Source: Artemisia argyi (lineage: Eukaryota; Streptophyta; Magnoliopsida; Asterales; Asteraceae). Taken from it: a stretch of DNA of 64,000 nucleotides. Numbering within the stretch: the stretch's first letter is position 1; each line of letters begins with the position of its first letter. Location: NCBI GenBank assembly GCA_030686995.1, contig CM060697.1:42255015-42319014 (forward strand). Reading direction: 5' to 3'. This document shows positions 11,134 to 22,626 of this stretch, piece after piece. Position numbers and translations under genes: made by a program. The notes beneath the pieces are model-generated. The model made no database searches and had not been told where the DNA came from. It saw nothing but the letters and a program-made list of their open reading frames with translations.

Positions 11134-12265
11134 CTCAAAACCTGGCTGTACGTTTGGTTTTTATCTCTGCTACATTTACATAATGGGCTGTATTGGTTTA
11201 AAGGTCTTGGGTCCAGTTGGTTTTGCTGCTACTTTGTTAGGAATGCACTTGATGTGTCATGTGGTATAGTTTTTATTTTTTGCTTGTAATATCTTTGTAT
11301 TTTGCATTTATTTTCTTTCGTGTGTCGTTGTGTTTCTTAGGCCCCTTATACATAATTATCTTGTTAATATATTGATGCCTTTGTATGTATTTGGTCTAGT
11401 TGGTTGAAATAAATTAAGAAGTGTACAAAGTTTGTAAAAAATCGTTTTCCAACATATAGTTGCATATTTGGATCAACCGATCTACAAGGCTCATATAAAA
11501 CTTCTCTTTGCATAGTCCAGACTCCAAGCAAAGTTTAAATTTATTACGGAGCACATACATTTTTGTTTTGAATTTGCCAGAATCTTTTGGATGTTTGCAT
11601 CGAGATAATGGAGTATTAACATGTGTTTGCAATTATAATTCACTGAAAAGCATGGACTAATGTGCTTCATTTATTAGGATGCCAAACTTTTGTTGCATTC
11701 GAAATAATCCTGGTATTCATAAAATAATCAAATCCATGCAATGCTGTGTTATGAGTATTGTTGTTAGAGTCATAGAGATCATAGAGATCATCGCTTAACA
11801 AAATGTAATTAGAGAAATACTATATCCACTTAAACTTTATGATTTCTTTTTCCATAAAATAAAGTGTAGCAAAATGATTTGTTAAAAAAGAAGGGTTTGT
11901 AAAAGAAAATAAGTAGTCCAAGAGTTATGTCACGTAATTATGTAAAAGTTTGTCTGTAAATATTATGTGCATGTAGCAAATCTCGTGCAATAAGAAACTG
12001 TGGTACCGTATCGTACGATAATCTAGCAAGTTAAAAGTAAAGGAGATTCGAAAGATAAGTTATATTGATTTACTATTCATGTCCCGATTAAATTAACACT
12101 CAAAGACAAGAAATGGCGTACTAGAAGGATTCTTTGGGTTCTATTATACTGTAAATTATATATACGCACCAACGCATCTACCAAGAAAGTTATAAAATCC
12201 ACACAATGCAAGAGAATTCATTAATGCTTTTAAAAACTATCCCAAACTATATCAAGTCTTATCTA
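11134..12265. other. Intergenic, nothing recognised
   Basis: AT-rich sequence with no ORF of merit, no terminal repeats found and no similarity to other parts of the window. Confidence 0.5.
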
Positions 12266-12594
12266 TCTATACTATTATATACTACGTATTACATTTGGGC
12301 CTATTCTATAATTAGAAATGTTTAAAATTCAAAAAAAAAAATTTCTTATTTATTATGGAAAGATTTCAAAATGAATTTGTTAAAAAGAAAGTTGGTTAAA
12401 AAGTTTGTTAGGAAGCGATTGGTTGTTCAAACTAAAATTATTTAGCTTAACTATCTCTAATATCTCTACTTATAAAACATGAAGACAAAACGTGCAACCA
12501 AATAACGCAAAATATAATCACACGGTACCCGCCGCCACATTACGAGAGTACGTTCTAGTTAGTGAATAAACACATTGCGCGAGTACCATTCTAG
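12266..12594 (+). mobile_element. Small non-autonomous Helitron-like element
   Basis: Starts TCTATACTATTATATAC at 12266 after an A, the usual 5' terminus of plant Helitrons. Ends in CTAG followed by T at 12555-12558, preceded by an imperfect GC-rich hairpin (GGTACCCGC...GAGAGTACG). The terminal part is repeated: a second GCGCGAGTACCATTCTAG ends at 12594. No coding sequence. The end signature is short, so false matching is possible. Confidence 0.5.
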
Positions 12595-12849
12595 TAAGCG
12601 AATAAACAAAGCAGTGCCGACCAACAAAGTACCATAGAATTAATGGTTGCGTGACCAAGAATCACTTCTATTCCATCTAGAGGTTTATCAAAGAAATGCT
12701 ATGAATACAAAACCTGTCAAGATCACTTAAAACGATGTAACTAGTTTTTAACGCGATAGCATTTCGAAGACAGGTAAATGCGGTCATTGTCTCATTGGGT
12801 TCTCCAAGACTAGACTACTAACTGAGTAACTAGGTACAACACATTATTA

Positions 12850-13065
12850 AGGGTGCGTTTGGTACTCATTCCTGAGAATCAAGTATCATTATGAAAGTAA
12901 TAGTTGGTGTTTGTTTAGGGTGTCTGGGCCCACAACTATGACTATGAAAGTCTATTATTTTCCATACTCCATATATGGCTAGAGAGTAAGGAATGGAACT
13001 TTCATAGTTGAGTACTATCAAACTCATACCTATTGTCATTCCTCCCAGCATACCAAACGCACCCT
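12850..13065. mobile_element. Tourist-like MITE (PIF/Harbinger type), 216 bp
   Basis: Terminal inverted repeats AGGGTGCGTTTGGTA (12850) and TACCAAACGCACCCT (ending 13065). Flanks TTA (12847-12849) and TCA (13066-13068) resemble a mutated 3-bp TTA target duplication. Internal sequence is non-coding; the 67-codon ORF across it is incidental. Confidence 0.7.
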
Positions 13066-13274
13066 TCATTCATTTAATATTTTAATTAAGCAAAACTAAA
13101 ACGAAGTTATTGAAATGTCACCACAATCAAACAATATACAAAGATACGAACTCACTAACTTTATATACAAAGTACAAGATTAAATAAAATGTCACCATAA
13201 TCAAGTCTAGCTTCCATTAATCAAAGATTAACAAATTAAACTTATTAATTTATTAAAAAAAATAAAAAATGACA
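13066..13274. other. 3' flank of the zinc finger gene
   Basis: AT-rich sequence just downstream of the minus-strand gene, probably its 3' UTR and terminator region. Minus-strand AATAAA-like words exist but are not distinctive in such AT-rich DNA. Confidence 0.35.
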
Positions 13275-16200
13275 TCAGCTTTCCATAGCCTTGTAAATAA
13301 CAACAAAACAAGGAAGTATGGCTCTCGGGTTATAAACAAACAGCTCCTCAATACCCGAATACGACCCGGTAAACCCACTAACCGAATCATAACACCCATC
13401 CTCATCTGGCGGCGCGTGTCCCTCCACGCGCTTCACTTTCCCAGCTATCACCCTGCAAACAAGCATCGCCCTGACCCCACGCGCCACTCCCACCAGCGCG
13501 TCATGCGCACGTCCACTGCTAGCGGTAGTACAAACCCCTTTCCGGCCGCCGTCGCCGGTGAAACCGTGGCGGATGACGGTGCAGACACCGCAGCCGGGGA
13601 CGGAGGAGCATAAGGAGGATGAGGAGTTGAAGCCCAGTGAGCAGGTGACGGTGGTGCAGTGGAAGCGAAGGAGCTCGTTGCCGTCGGCGGCGCAGCGCGT
13701 GGGGGTGGAAGCGAGTGTGGCTTGGATTTTGACAGTTTCACGACAGTCTTCGAAACGTTGGATAGTGCGACGTGTGTTGTTGACTTTAAGGATGCGGTCA
13801 ATTGTGAAGATCGGATGGCTCTTGTTTTGCCAGCTGGATTTGAATATTATCTCTACTATGTTTCGTCCTGAATCTTCGGGTCCTAACTCCGATACTACCA
13901 AATCAAATCAAATCAAAACAAAACACTAATCAATATCACTCGATAAAGATAGAAACTCTAGGTAAGTAAACTGCTTATAGAAAAAACTTCGACACAATGT
14001 AGGTTACTACTTTAGCTAATATGCTACTAGTTCATAGCAGATGCAAATTTCTTAGTGAAAAAACCATATAGATTCTTGATATTTGTACATATATGTCAAT
14101 AACAAAAAGATTCGTTTAAACTTTAAACAAGTTTGGAGTGAAAAGAGGGTTAGATTTGGTTTTGCAAAAGAGGGTCTTTTGTTTACATTAATGCCTAGAG
14201 ATTAAAGATACTAATCATGTTAACATTAGGTCCACAAGCTGGTAGTTGCATAGATTTTTCTTTTTAATAAAAAAAACTTGCAAATATTCAACAAAAGTTC
14301 ATATCTAATGTGGAAAATAATCGTACTACCTAAAATGTGCCAAAATATGAAAAGACAAAGACATGTGGAGAAGTTAAAAGTGAAAATTATGAGGGAGAAT
14401 ATGTGTATAACATGTGATTCGGTATGAGTAGACTCGGCATGAGTTAAGGCATAAAAATCACGAATTTTAGTATGTCTAACATTGCTCATCTAAATTTTGA
14501 CACATTCAATTTACCACTCTTCACGCATGTTAAAAACGAAAAAAGCTAATGCCGTTTACAAGAGAATCGACATGTCTGAGTGTAGCAGCTAAAAACCGGG
14601 TACAAACAAGTTCGAGACATCCGCATCTAAAAGCAATAAATCAATAATTGACGACAATCATGTTAGAACAAATATCTGGGTTACATAGCACATGAAAATA
14701 TCCAAACATTTATATATATTAGTGGGAATGAAATTGACACTTCAATGGGAAAATGAAGACAGATTTATAATTTATAGAAATGGTCCCAAAGAGAATGTGG
14801 CTACATGATTACCCGTGGGAAGAAAAGCAAACACTTGTATAGACGCTAAAGTTACTTCATGTATATCCATTTAGTCAGGCATTCGGTAAATAACAGATTA
14901 GAATAAAAACAATATCATAACAGTTAAATATGTAAATGTCATTTTTATGCCATAAATGCACATATGTGACATTTTAACTCACATATTAACTCTTTCGTTA
15001 TAGCCCAAAACTAAACTTAATGTGCCTTGAATGCCCAAATTAATGGGCCCAAAATTTAGTAGCACTATTACAGAATTTTATGAGGGTACTTTTTAGGAGT
15101 TACTATAATAATTTCCCTTTGATTTTAATTTTGTATTTAAGCTACAATAACGACAAACACATCTCTCGTAAACAAGTTGTTCTTTCTCTTTAACATGTAG
15201 TGGTCCAAATATTTCGGTTAGTTAATTTCTCCCGAGTTCTAGCTAGTTGCATAATATATTTTTAATCAATAATTCTAGATACCTCTTATTTTATAAAGAA
15301 AATTGAAATTGAAAAATTTACCAGCATGCCTAACAGCTTGATGATGTTCCAAGCTTTCCTTTTTTGGGAATACTTCTCCACACTCTGAACATAAACAAAT
15401 TGTACTTCTAGGAATTGCATGCCTGCATGGTCAAATCATATATTGCAAAATTAAATAAATACACAACACAACTCCAGAATAAACATGTAAACTATAGTAC
15501 TCCGTATAAATTTCTTGAAGCTAAGATTAGCCAACTTTTCCATCTTTTATTTGCGTCAATTAGTCAATGCAGTAGTCCAGTGATTTGACCATGTGTACCC
15601 CAGATATCCCACCATGAATTATTAAGAACGTGTATGTATGACTATTTGTCGTTAAATGAAAACTTCAACAGATCTATACAAACATTTTAAAATAATTTTA
15701 CGCAAATAACCAACTTATTCATTAGCTTACACTCTATTAAAAAAAAACATAATTAGCTTTAACCTGTTCTTAATTGTTTTCTAGCTAAACTACGTTTACA
15801 CAAATAACTAACTTATTCATTAGCTTACACTCTATTAACAAAAAAACATATATAGCTTTAATCTATTCTTAATTGTTTTCTAGCTAGTAAGTACTATATA
15901 TTACTGTATGTTACAACTAAACAACTAAAAAATGAAAACAATCAAGCTAGGGTAAAAAGAAACCTTGCAGGATCAACAATGGCATGACACTCATAGCAAC
16001 CAGAAAGCTTCCTAAACTGCATGCCACGTGAAGCTGAAGTATAACTTCCATGACCATTATTAGATCTCACTGAACCATTAGTCAAAGACCTAGTAGTAGT
16101 ACTACTACTACTTGAAGAAGACACACCATTAGTAACATGTTTCTTCCTTCTTAGTACACTTGAATCTTGACCAGCAGTACTACTTTCAGGCGAGTTATCA

Positions 16201-16490
16201 GCCCTATGAACAACCCTAGTAGTGTGTCCATTAGCAACATCTTTAAAGTTGCATATTGAGCTACACGAACTCAGCTTTGAGTACCCATTAGGGTTGTTGT
16301 TCTTGACATCCATTTGCTTGCATTTCAAAAGGTTTTTTATTTGGTCCCATGATGAAGGCGGTGGTGTTGTAAGGTTTTGCTGTTTAGGTTTAGGGTTAGG
16401 GTTAGGGTTTTGTGAATGGTGTTTTCTTCTACGCTTTGTGGGTTGTACCTTGTGGGTGGTTTCCGGTGGTGGGAGGGTAAGAACTGCCAT
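13275..16490 (-). CDS. C2H2-like zinc finger protein (plant-specific family with PARP-like C-terminal region)
   Basis: Three exons that I join as 16490-15964, 15422-15322 and 13894-13275; all junctions are GT/AG, phases agree and the product is 415 aa. Exon 1 starts MAVLTLPPPETTHKVQ (an upstream frame needs TTG), has a basic Pro/Asn-rich stretch, then SWDQIKNLL-CKQ, RVVHRADNSPE, a Ser-rich linker and RGMQFRKLSGCYECHAIVDP. Exon 2 holds the C2H2 finger CSECGEVFPKKESLEHHQ-AVRH (C-x2-C-x12-H-x4-H). Exon 3 begins VSELGPEDSGRNIVEIIF and contains RCAADGNELLRFHCTT, PGCGVCTVIRHGF, TTASSGRAHD, RAMLVCRVIAGKVKR and NPRAILPCFVVIYK. I recognise this order from Arabidopsis C2H2-like proteins such as At5g54630; the C-terminal half is, from memory, assigned to the ADP-ribosyltransferase fold, with no proof of activity. 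No stops or frameshifts. Likely nuclear; molecular role unknown. Confidence 0.9.
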
Positions 16491-16960
16491 GAAAAGTACA
16501 AGTAAGTGATGCAAGGAGTGAAGAAGGTTATTTAGTTGTTGTTGTTCATGAGAGAAAGAGAGAGATGCTTTAGAAAAGGGTTTTGCTTCTTTTAATGAGT
16601 AGGAGTGGATCTGAGGTAAATTTGAGGAGGGAAAAGGGTTGGTGTAATTTAGTATTCTTTTTACTTTTTATAATTTTTATTTGTACTTTTTGGTTTAATA
16701 TTTTGTGAATCAATACTTTTGGTGTTAGTAGGGTTTATTGATACGTTAGGTTCAAATTATGCTTTTAGATATGGTTTATTTGAAATTTATCTACGTATAG
16801 CACTTGCTAATATACATACTATGTATATTGATGCAAGCAAGCCTATGCTAATTTATTATTATATATACTGAAAGGAGAACCATTTACTGTTTAACACTGT
16901 AGCTACAGTAGACGAAACAGTGTCTGATTGCAAAATAGTCTCTAAGGTGAAATTGTCGTT
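16491..16960. other. Upstream region of the zinc finger gene
   Basis: Minus-strand 5' UTR and promoter region. Just upstream of the ATG the plus strand has a CT/GA-rich tract (GAGAGAAAGAGAGAGATG around 16550-16566), common in plant 5' UTRs. No clear TATA box was identified. Confidence 0.4.
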
Positions 16961-16975
16961 GCAAGATAGGTCCTT

Positions 16976-17045
16976 GGAGACTAACGATGCAACATGTTGG
17001 GGACTAACGATGCAACATGCCGGGGACTAACGATGCAACAGGTCG
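16976..17045. repeat. 23-bp tandem repeat, three copies
   Basis: GGACTAACGATGCAACATG followed by CCGG or TTGG occurs three times in a row. A single inverted half (GCATCGTTAGTCCCC) lies at 17147-17162, so the block may be the core of a decayed foldback element. Confidence 0.6.
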
Positions 17046-17723
17046 AGAATTTTAGGGACTTTTTACGTAAAAAAACATATTATTTCTAGAATTATTTTGT
17101 ACCTAACGAATTTACAAAAATGGTCCCTCAGGTTAGCTGTAAATAGCATCGTTAGTCCCCCGTTAACAATCTTTTGCAAATTTAGTCCTTAATAATTTTT
17201 TTCCCGATCGTTTTATTTCGATTTTAGATTAGACACAACATTCTCGCAGCAACGCGCGGGTGCCCCACTCATTTATTTCTAAAATCGAAAATATGTTGCT
17301 TGACGTGATACACGCTTTTAACAAAGTCTGTCACATATTATTGGAACCGATTAGACAACAAACATATATTATGCACATAAATTGTTTGATCGACATTATT
17401 AGATATCATATCTCAAGTTCTCAACATTATGTTATTGTTCATTAAAATGATTAAATCAATGAAAAAACCTCGAACTTGAGCTTCCTTTTTGGATGTTGAT
17501 TGAACAATCCAGCAAGATTGGTTAATTAGTTAGGTAAATTACCAGAGCAATTTAACACGATTTGTTGCTTAATAAAATTGTTCTCGTATGTGATGAGTCT
17601 TAATGTAAATCATGGTTGTTAAGATCTCGATTATGATATTAGGATCTTACTATTTTACGATACTACAAACCAAAAATGACCCGGATCCTGCATATGATCT
17701 TAGCAAGCTTAAGATCATATAAG

Positions 17724-17871
17724 TGTTAGTCGTATGTATTTATCCGTTAGAGTTTGAGTCCATGTAATATTTGTATGGGCTAAAGCCCGAGGTCTAAAAC
17801 ATTTTTGTATGGGTATTTTATATACCACGTTTGATGATGAATGGAACATACGATTCACACAAAATTCTACA
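17724..17871 (+). repeat. Copia 5' LTR (148 bp)
   Basis: Begins TGTTAGTCGTATG and ends AAATTCTACA. The same length as the 3' LTR, with only a handful of differences (for example AGCCCGAGG against AGCTGGAGG), indicating a fairly recent insertion. No insertion-deletion separates the pair. Confidence 0.95.
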
Positions 17872-17884
17872 TGGTATCACAGCC
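17872..17884 (+). other. Copia primer binding site (initiator tRNA-Met)
   Basis: TGGTATCACAGCC directly after the LTR, one mismatch from the usual TGGTATCAGAGCC. Confidence 0.9.
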
Positions 17885-18335
17885 AATTGATCCTTTCCTA
17901 AACCCTAAATAATTTTTCTTTTTTTCTAGTTTCTTCTTCAGTCGATTGTTAGCTTCAGTTTGATAGCTAGTCGACAGTTGGTACCTGCTTATAGTCGATC
18001 GTTGGTTGCTGTTTGATAACCAGTCGACTGTTGTTACTTTCTTCTTGTCGATCGTTAGTTGATGTTTGATAACTAGTCGACAAGAGTTACTTTTGTTTTG
18101 TTGGTGTTCCTGTTTTATTCGGTAAAACCCTACTCCTACTCATCACGTTACTATTACTTTCATTCACTAAACGAAACCCTAACCCTACTTCTAAGGTTAC
18201 TGTTACTCATCAAGTTACTGCTACATTCATGTTACTGTTACTTTAATTCACTCAACCAAACCCTAACCCTACTTCTAAGGTTACTGTTACTCATCAAGGT
18301 TACTTCTAAGGTTACTGTTATTGTCGAGATACATC
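17885..18335 (+). other. Copia leader with internal direct repeats
   Basis: Untranslated leader before gag. Contains GTCGATCGTT / CTAGTCGAC repeats (17940-18080) and a ~90-bp direct repeat beginning AAACCCTAACCCTACTTC... at about 18174 and 18266, which includes short telomere-like CCCTAACCCTA words. Confidence 0.7.
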
Positions 18336-19735
18336 ATGACAGGCACTACTCCTCCATCTCAAGTTATCCTTCTCTCTAAAAAACTAATGACCATCAACAA
18401 TATCCCCATTCTTGTTCCTGTCAAATTAGATGTTGAGGAGATGAATTACTCATCATGGACTTATTTTATCAAACATCTATGCAAAGGATATTCCATCTTG
18501 GATCACCTACTGGGCAAGTCTTCGGATGCTGCAACATCAAGTGCTCCACCATCACCTCCCGATGCCGAATGGTTAAAGATTAACACCATTGTCCTTTCTT
18601 GGATCTTTATCACCTTGTCTCCAACACTTCAACAACGTCTTGTTAATGAAGATCCTCAAACGGCCAAGGAGGCATGGGATATGCTTGCTTCAATCTTTAA
18701 CGACAATAATCGTTCTCGCTCTATTGCATTGAAGGCCGAACTACATACTATAAAACTTGGGGATCTAAGTATTGATGCTTATTTTCGGAAGATTGAGAAT
18801 ATGGCTACTATATTATCTAGTTTGGGTTCACATATTAGCAACGATGATATTGTTACATTCGCTTTGGAAGGATTGCCCGCAAAATATGATAGTGTATCTA
18901 CAATCGTTGCTCATCGCGAGGTTTTCTCGGATCTTAAAATGGTTCGTCCTATGCTCACCATGGAGGAGATGCGTTTATAGACTCGTGCTCAAGATGCTAT
19001 TGTTGATTCTACCTCTTCCTCACCTATGGTTTTAATGGCTAACTCAACTCCCAATACGAGGCGTTCTATTGCCCCTAATGAAAAGGTCTACAAGCCATGT
19101 TTTTTGTTTGCGCAGGGGTCTTAATTGTCAGTTTGGTATCCACTGTAAGTTCCTTCATAATGGTATGCATGGTAATCCATCCCCTAAACCCACTGTTCTC
19201 CAACAACTTGTCACCTAGTGAATTAGTCACTCTTCAAAATCTTTTGGCAAATATGGGAACTACTAATGGTGGTAATGGAGGGGTTACTCACTCTGCTAAT
19301 GGTGTTAATGGATCGACACCTCTGGCTTGTTATACTACTCCTCCGGGCTTTCATTCTCATAAGACTCAAGCTTTCCCACAAGCCCACCAGCTTCCTACTC
19401 AGGCCCACTCAACTTTTACGCCTACTGTTACCCAAATGTATTATGGGGAGGGTCATACGCAAGGTGGAGGTTCTCAACAGGGGGTTCAATTTAACTTGAC
19501 ATGGGGTTTGAATCAACAGCAGGGTCAATATAATATGCCAGCAGCAGCAAGGTTAGATTAATGTGACAGGGGGTTCGCTTCAGCAGCAGGGTCAGTTTAC
19601 TATGGCCGGTAGTTCACAGCATGGGGGGGGGGGGGGGGTTCATCCGTCCCTATTACTTTACCGGGTCATGAAACTATTTAACCTCATGCTTTTACTACTG
19701 ATACTCTTCAGGAACCTCAACCCGGTAACTAAAAT
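18336..19735 (+). pseudogene. Copia gag, broken
   Basis: ATG at 18336 (MTGTTPPSQVILLSKK). Copia gag core follows: NYSSWTYFIKHLCKGYSILD, EAWDMLASIFNDNNRSRS, LEGLPAKYDSV. A stop codon interrupts at 18978-18980. A CCCH-type zinc finger (C-x7-C-x5-C-x3-H spacing, KPCFLFAQGS then FGIHCKFLHNG) is split by an insertion with stop near 19120. Then a Gln/Gly-rich tail with further frame changes near 19560 and at a run of 16 G (19623-19638). Not translatable as one protein. Confidence 0.85.
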
Positions 19736-21172
19736 ATGGATACATGTGCGTCCTCTCACCTTAATGATTCGGTTAAGTGTCTTAGTGATGTTTTTAATTC
19801 GTGCATTTATCCGTCTGTTGCGGTTGGTGACGGGCATTCTATTCCTGTTATCAACTCTAACCATAGCATTTTGCCCACTCCTACTCGCCCTCTTCATTTA
19901 AATAATGTCTTAATTACTCCTAATATTGTTAAGAATTTAATCTCTGTTCGTCAATTTGTTCGTGATAATTATTGTACAGTTGAGTCTGACCCTTTTAGTT
20001 TTTCTGTTAAGGAGTTTCAAACGCATCGGGTGCTGCTCCGCTGTGATAGCAATGGAGACCTTTACCCACTCACTCAGCCTTCCACCATTCCGCATGCTTT
20101 TCTTGCGAGTTAGTATACGTGGCATCAACGTCTTAGTCATCCAGGAAGTGAAGTGTTACGTCGTGTCCTTTCAAGTAGTTGTATTTCATGTAATAAAGAG
20201 AAGTCTCCCGGTCTTTGCCATGCTTGTCAGCTTGGCAAACACGTGAAACTTCCATTTGTTAGTTCTAATAGTTTGGTTCATTCGTCATTTGATATTGTAC
20301 ACTCGGACTTGTGGACTTCCCTAATTTCGAGTCTTTCTGGTTTCAAATATTATGTCTTGTTTTTGGATCATTATTCTCAGTTTGTTTGGGTTTATCCTTT
20401 AGTTAATAAATCTGATGTTTTGTCTAAATTTAATTTGTTTTGTAGCTTTGTTCGTACTCAATTTAAGTGTGAAATTAAGTCTTTTCAGTGTGACCATGGT
20501 GGGGAATTTGATAACCAAGCTTTTCATAAGCTATTTTCAGATAATGAGATTCAATTTAGATTTTCTTGTCCTTGCACCTCTCAACAAAATGGGAAATCCG
20601 AAAGGATGATTATAACTATCAATAAACTTATCCTTACTTTGTTATTTCAAGCACATCTTCCTCCTAATTATTGGATTGAGACTCTTAATATAGTTGTTTA
20701 TCTTTTAAATATATTACTATCACGTGTCATTGACAATGAAGTCCCATTTACTCGCCTTTTTGTATTAAAACCTAACTATAGTCTTTTGCGTACTTTTGGG
20801 TGTCTTGTTATCCCCACGTCGATACTAATAACAAACTTGGTGCACGGACCACACCTTCACTTTTCTTAGGTCATGCCACAAATCATCGTGGTTATCGATG
20901 TTTAGATTTGCACACCAATAAAATTATTCTTTCACGTCATGTTACTTTTGATGAGACAGTTTTCCTGTTTGCCACAAAGCCATCCACTACCACCACTCCT
21001 ACTGTAAGTAAATCTTATGAATTTTTGGACGACTCATCTAATGTCATTTCCAATATTCTAAGATTGTCTCCCACCACTTAACCCAATGTTTCAAATGCTC
21101 CTCAAGATGTCCCTACATCCGATGCGCTTGTTGAGCCTCTTAGCCCACTTTCTGCGTCACCTATTGCACCAA

Positions 21173-22626
21173 TGATGAGGCGAAAAGTGTACCGCTTTTA
21201 AGGGGTCATTTAAGCCCGAATTCGAGATTATTTTATCAATTATTTCCCTAAATCATTCCTTTTGTCATTTAAGGTACTTTTGAGGAGAAATCTGGAAAAG
21301 GAAGTATTTTGGACGTTTTTGGAGCATAAAAGTGAAGAAAACAACAAAGTCTCAAATTTTCTTGCTGGGAACAGTACCTGACGACGTCAAGAGTTTGTTA
21401 GTGACGGCGTCAAGAATGATAAAAGAGGTGGATGTGGAAAATACACGTGACGATCCAGAAAGTTTTTAGGCATATTGGCCTGACGGCATCACCTAGGCCA
21501 TCAGGGTCCAAATACACGTGACGGCCCAGAGCTCATTCCTACATGACGGCGTCATAAGTGGATCTAGGCAATACGAATTTCATCATGGCGGCGAGTTGAC
21601 GGAGTCAGAGGTTAACACATAACCCCGTCAGGATGCATAGTCTATATATATTTTTCCAAATTTTCATTTTAATGTATGGAACTTTGTGTGGGATATTAGG
21701 GCATAACCCCTAAGACGAATTTTACAGCTTTTTCAAGGGTTTCAATCCCTTGATTCTTCCATGTTCAATTAAAGATAAGTATTCATTCAAATCATTCAAT
21801 ATGTCTATGTGTTGTGTGATTATATCTTACGCTTGTCTTCTCTTTAACATGCTAGGCTAGATTTTTATTGTGTTTGCTTACATGTAGTGAAACCTAGATG
21901 TTGATTATGGGTTGATTGTTTGTTTATAATTGTTACGGATGATTGTATTCGATGTTAGGCTTAAGAAAACTGGCAGACTTCCATTGGTAACTTGCTTGAA
22001 CGTCTTAAGAAACATGATCGGAGGTGTACTACGATTTTTGGTTGTATTTAATGCGTAAGAGAATTCTAATGATCCAATGTTAGGAGCTTCTAACGGCTCG
22101 ACATAGGAGTGAAGTAGGATCTTATAGAGTTAGGGAATATTGTACACGACCCTACGACTGGTATTAAGGAATATAACCCGTCATCTATGCAATTGTAACA
22201 AGCTAATCAACCTGTAAAAGATATCTAGGGAGTAATGAAATCTAAGTAAACACAACTTTCCTCATTAATGTTTTCACCACATTAGTATAATATAATTTTC
22301 ATTTATTTTATTTTATTTTGATTGCATTAGTAGTTAATTGGGTTAGTTGACTAGCAACTAATTCCGCCCACTCCTTAAAAACCCGAGATTTCACTTGCTT
22401 TCCATAAAATATAAAAATACAAAAAGAGTCATCCCTCACCTCTAGACCTAGTTTAGTAGGCTTTCTAATCCTAGCGACACTATTCTTGAGTTGAACGATC
22501 AATCCCCCGGTACTTGTCACTATACTATACTACAACGATCAGGTACACTGCCTGGTGGGGGTTGTAAGCTTCTCGAGATCCCTTGAGAGGTAAAACCTGT
22601 TGCGAGGGCGCAATTCCTACGTATCA
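21173..22626 (+). mobile_element. Solo LTR (Tat/Athila-like), nested in the copia element
   Basis: TGATGAGGCG... to ...CCTACGTATCA, 1454 bp, with 5-bp target duplication ACCAA at 21168-21172 and 22627-22631. Same family as the LTRs at 6328-7734 and 7735-8201. No internal region is present, so it is the product of LTR-LTR recombination. It carries the TGACG cluster (21379-21605) and TATA box (CTATATATAT at about 21643). Confidence 0.95.
21379..21652 (+). promoter_or_regulatory. TGACG motif cluster and TATA box of the solo LTR
   Basis: At least seven TGACG words, several as TGACGGCGTCA-type near-palindromes, followed by CTATATATAT. Position and order match the cluster at 6495-6767. Confidence 0.5.

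Noticed and set aside
13269..13929. Plus-strand ORFs opposite the zinc finger gene
   Set aside because: Shadows of the GC-rich third exon; the minus-strand protein is a known family.
16382..16410. Interstitial telomere tract
   Set aside because: Only about three TTAGGG-like words, and they lie in a coding exon.
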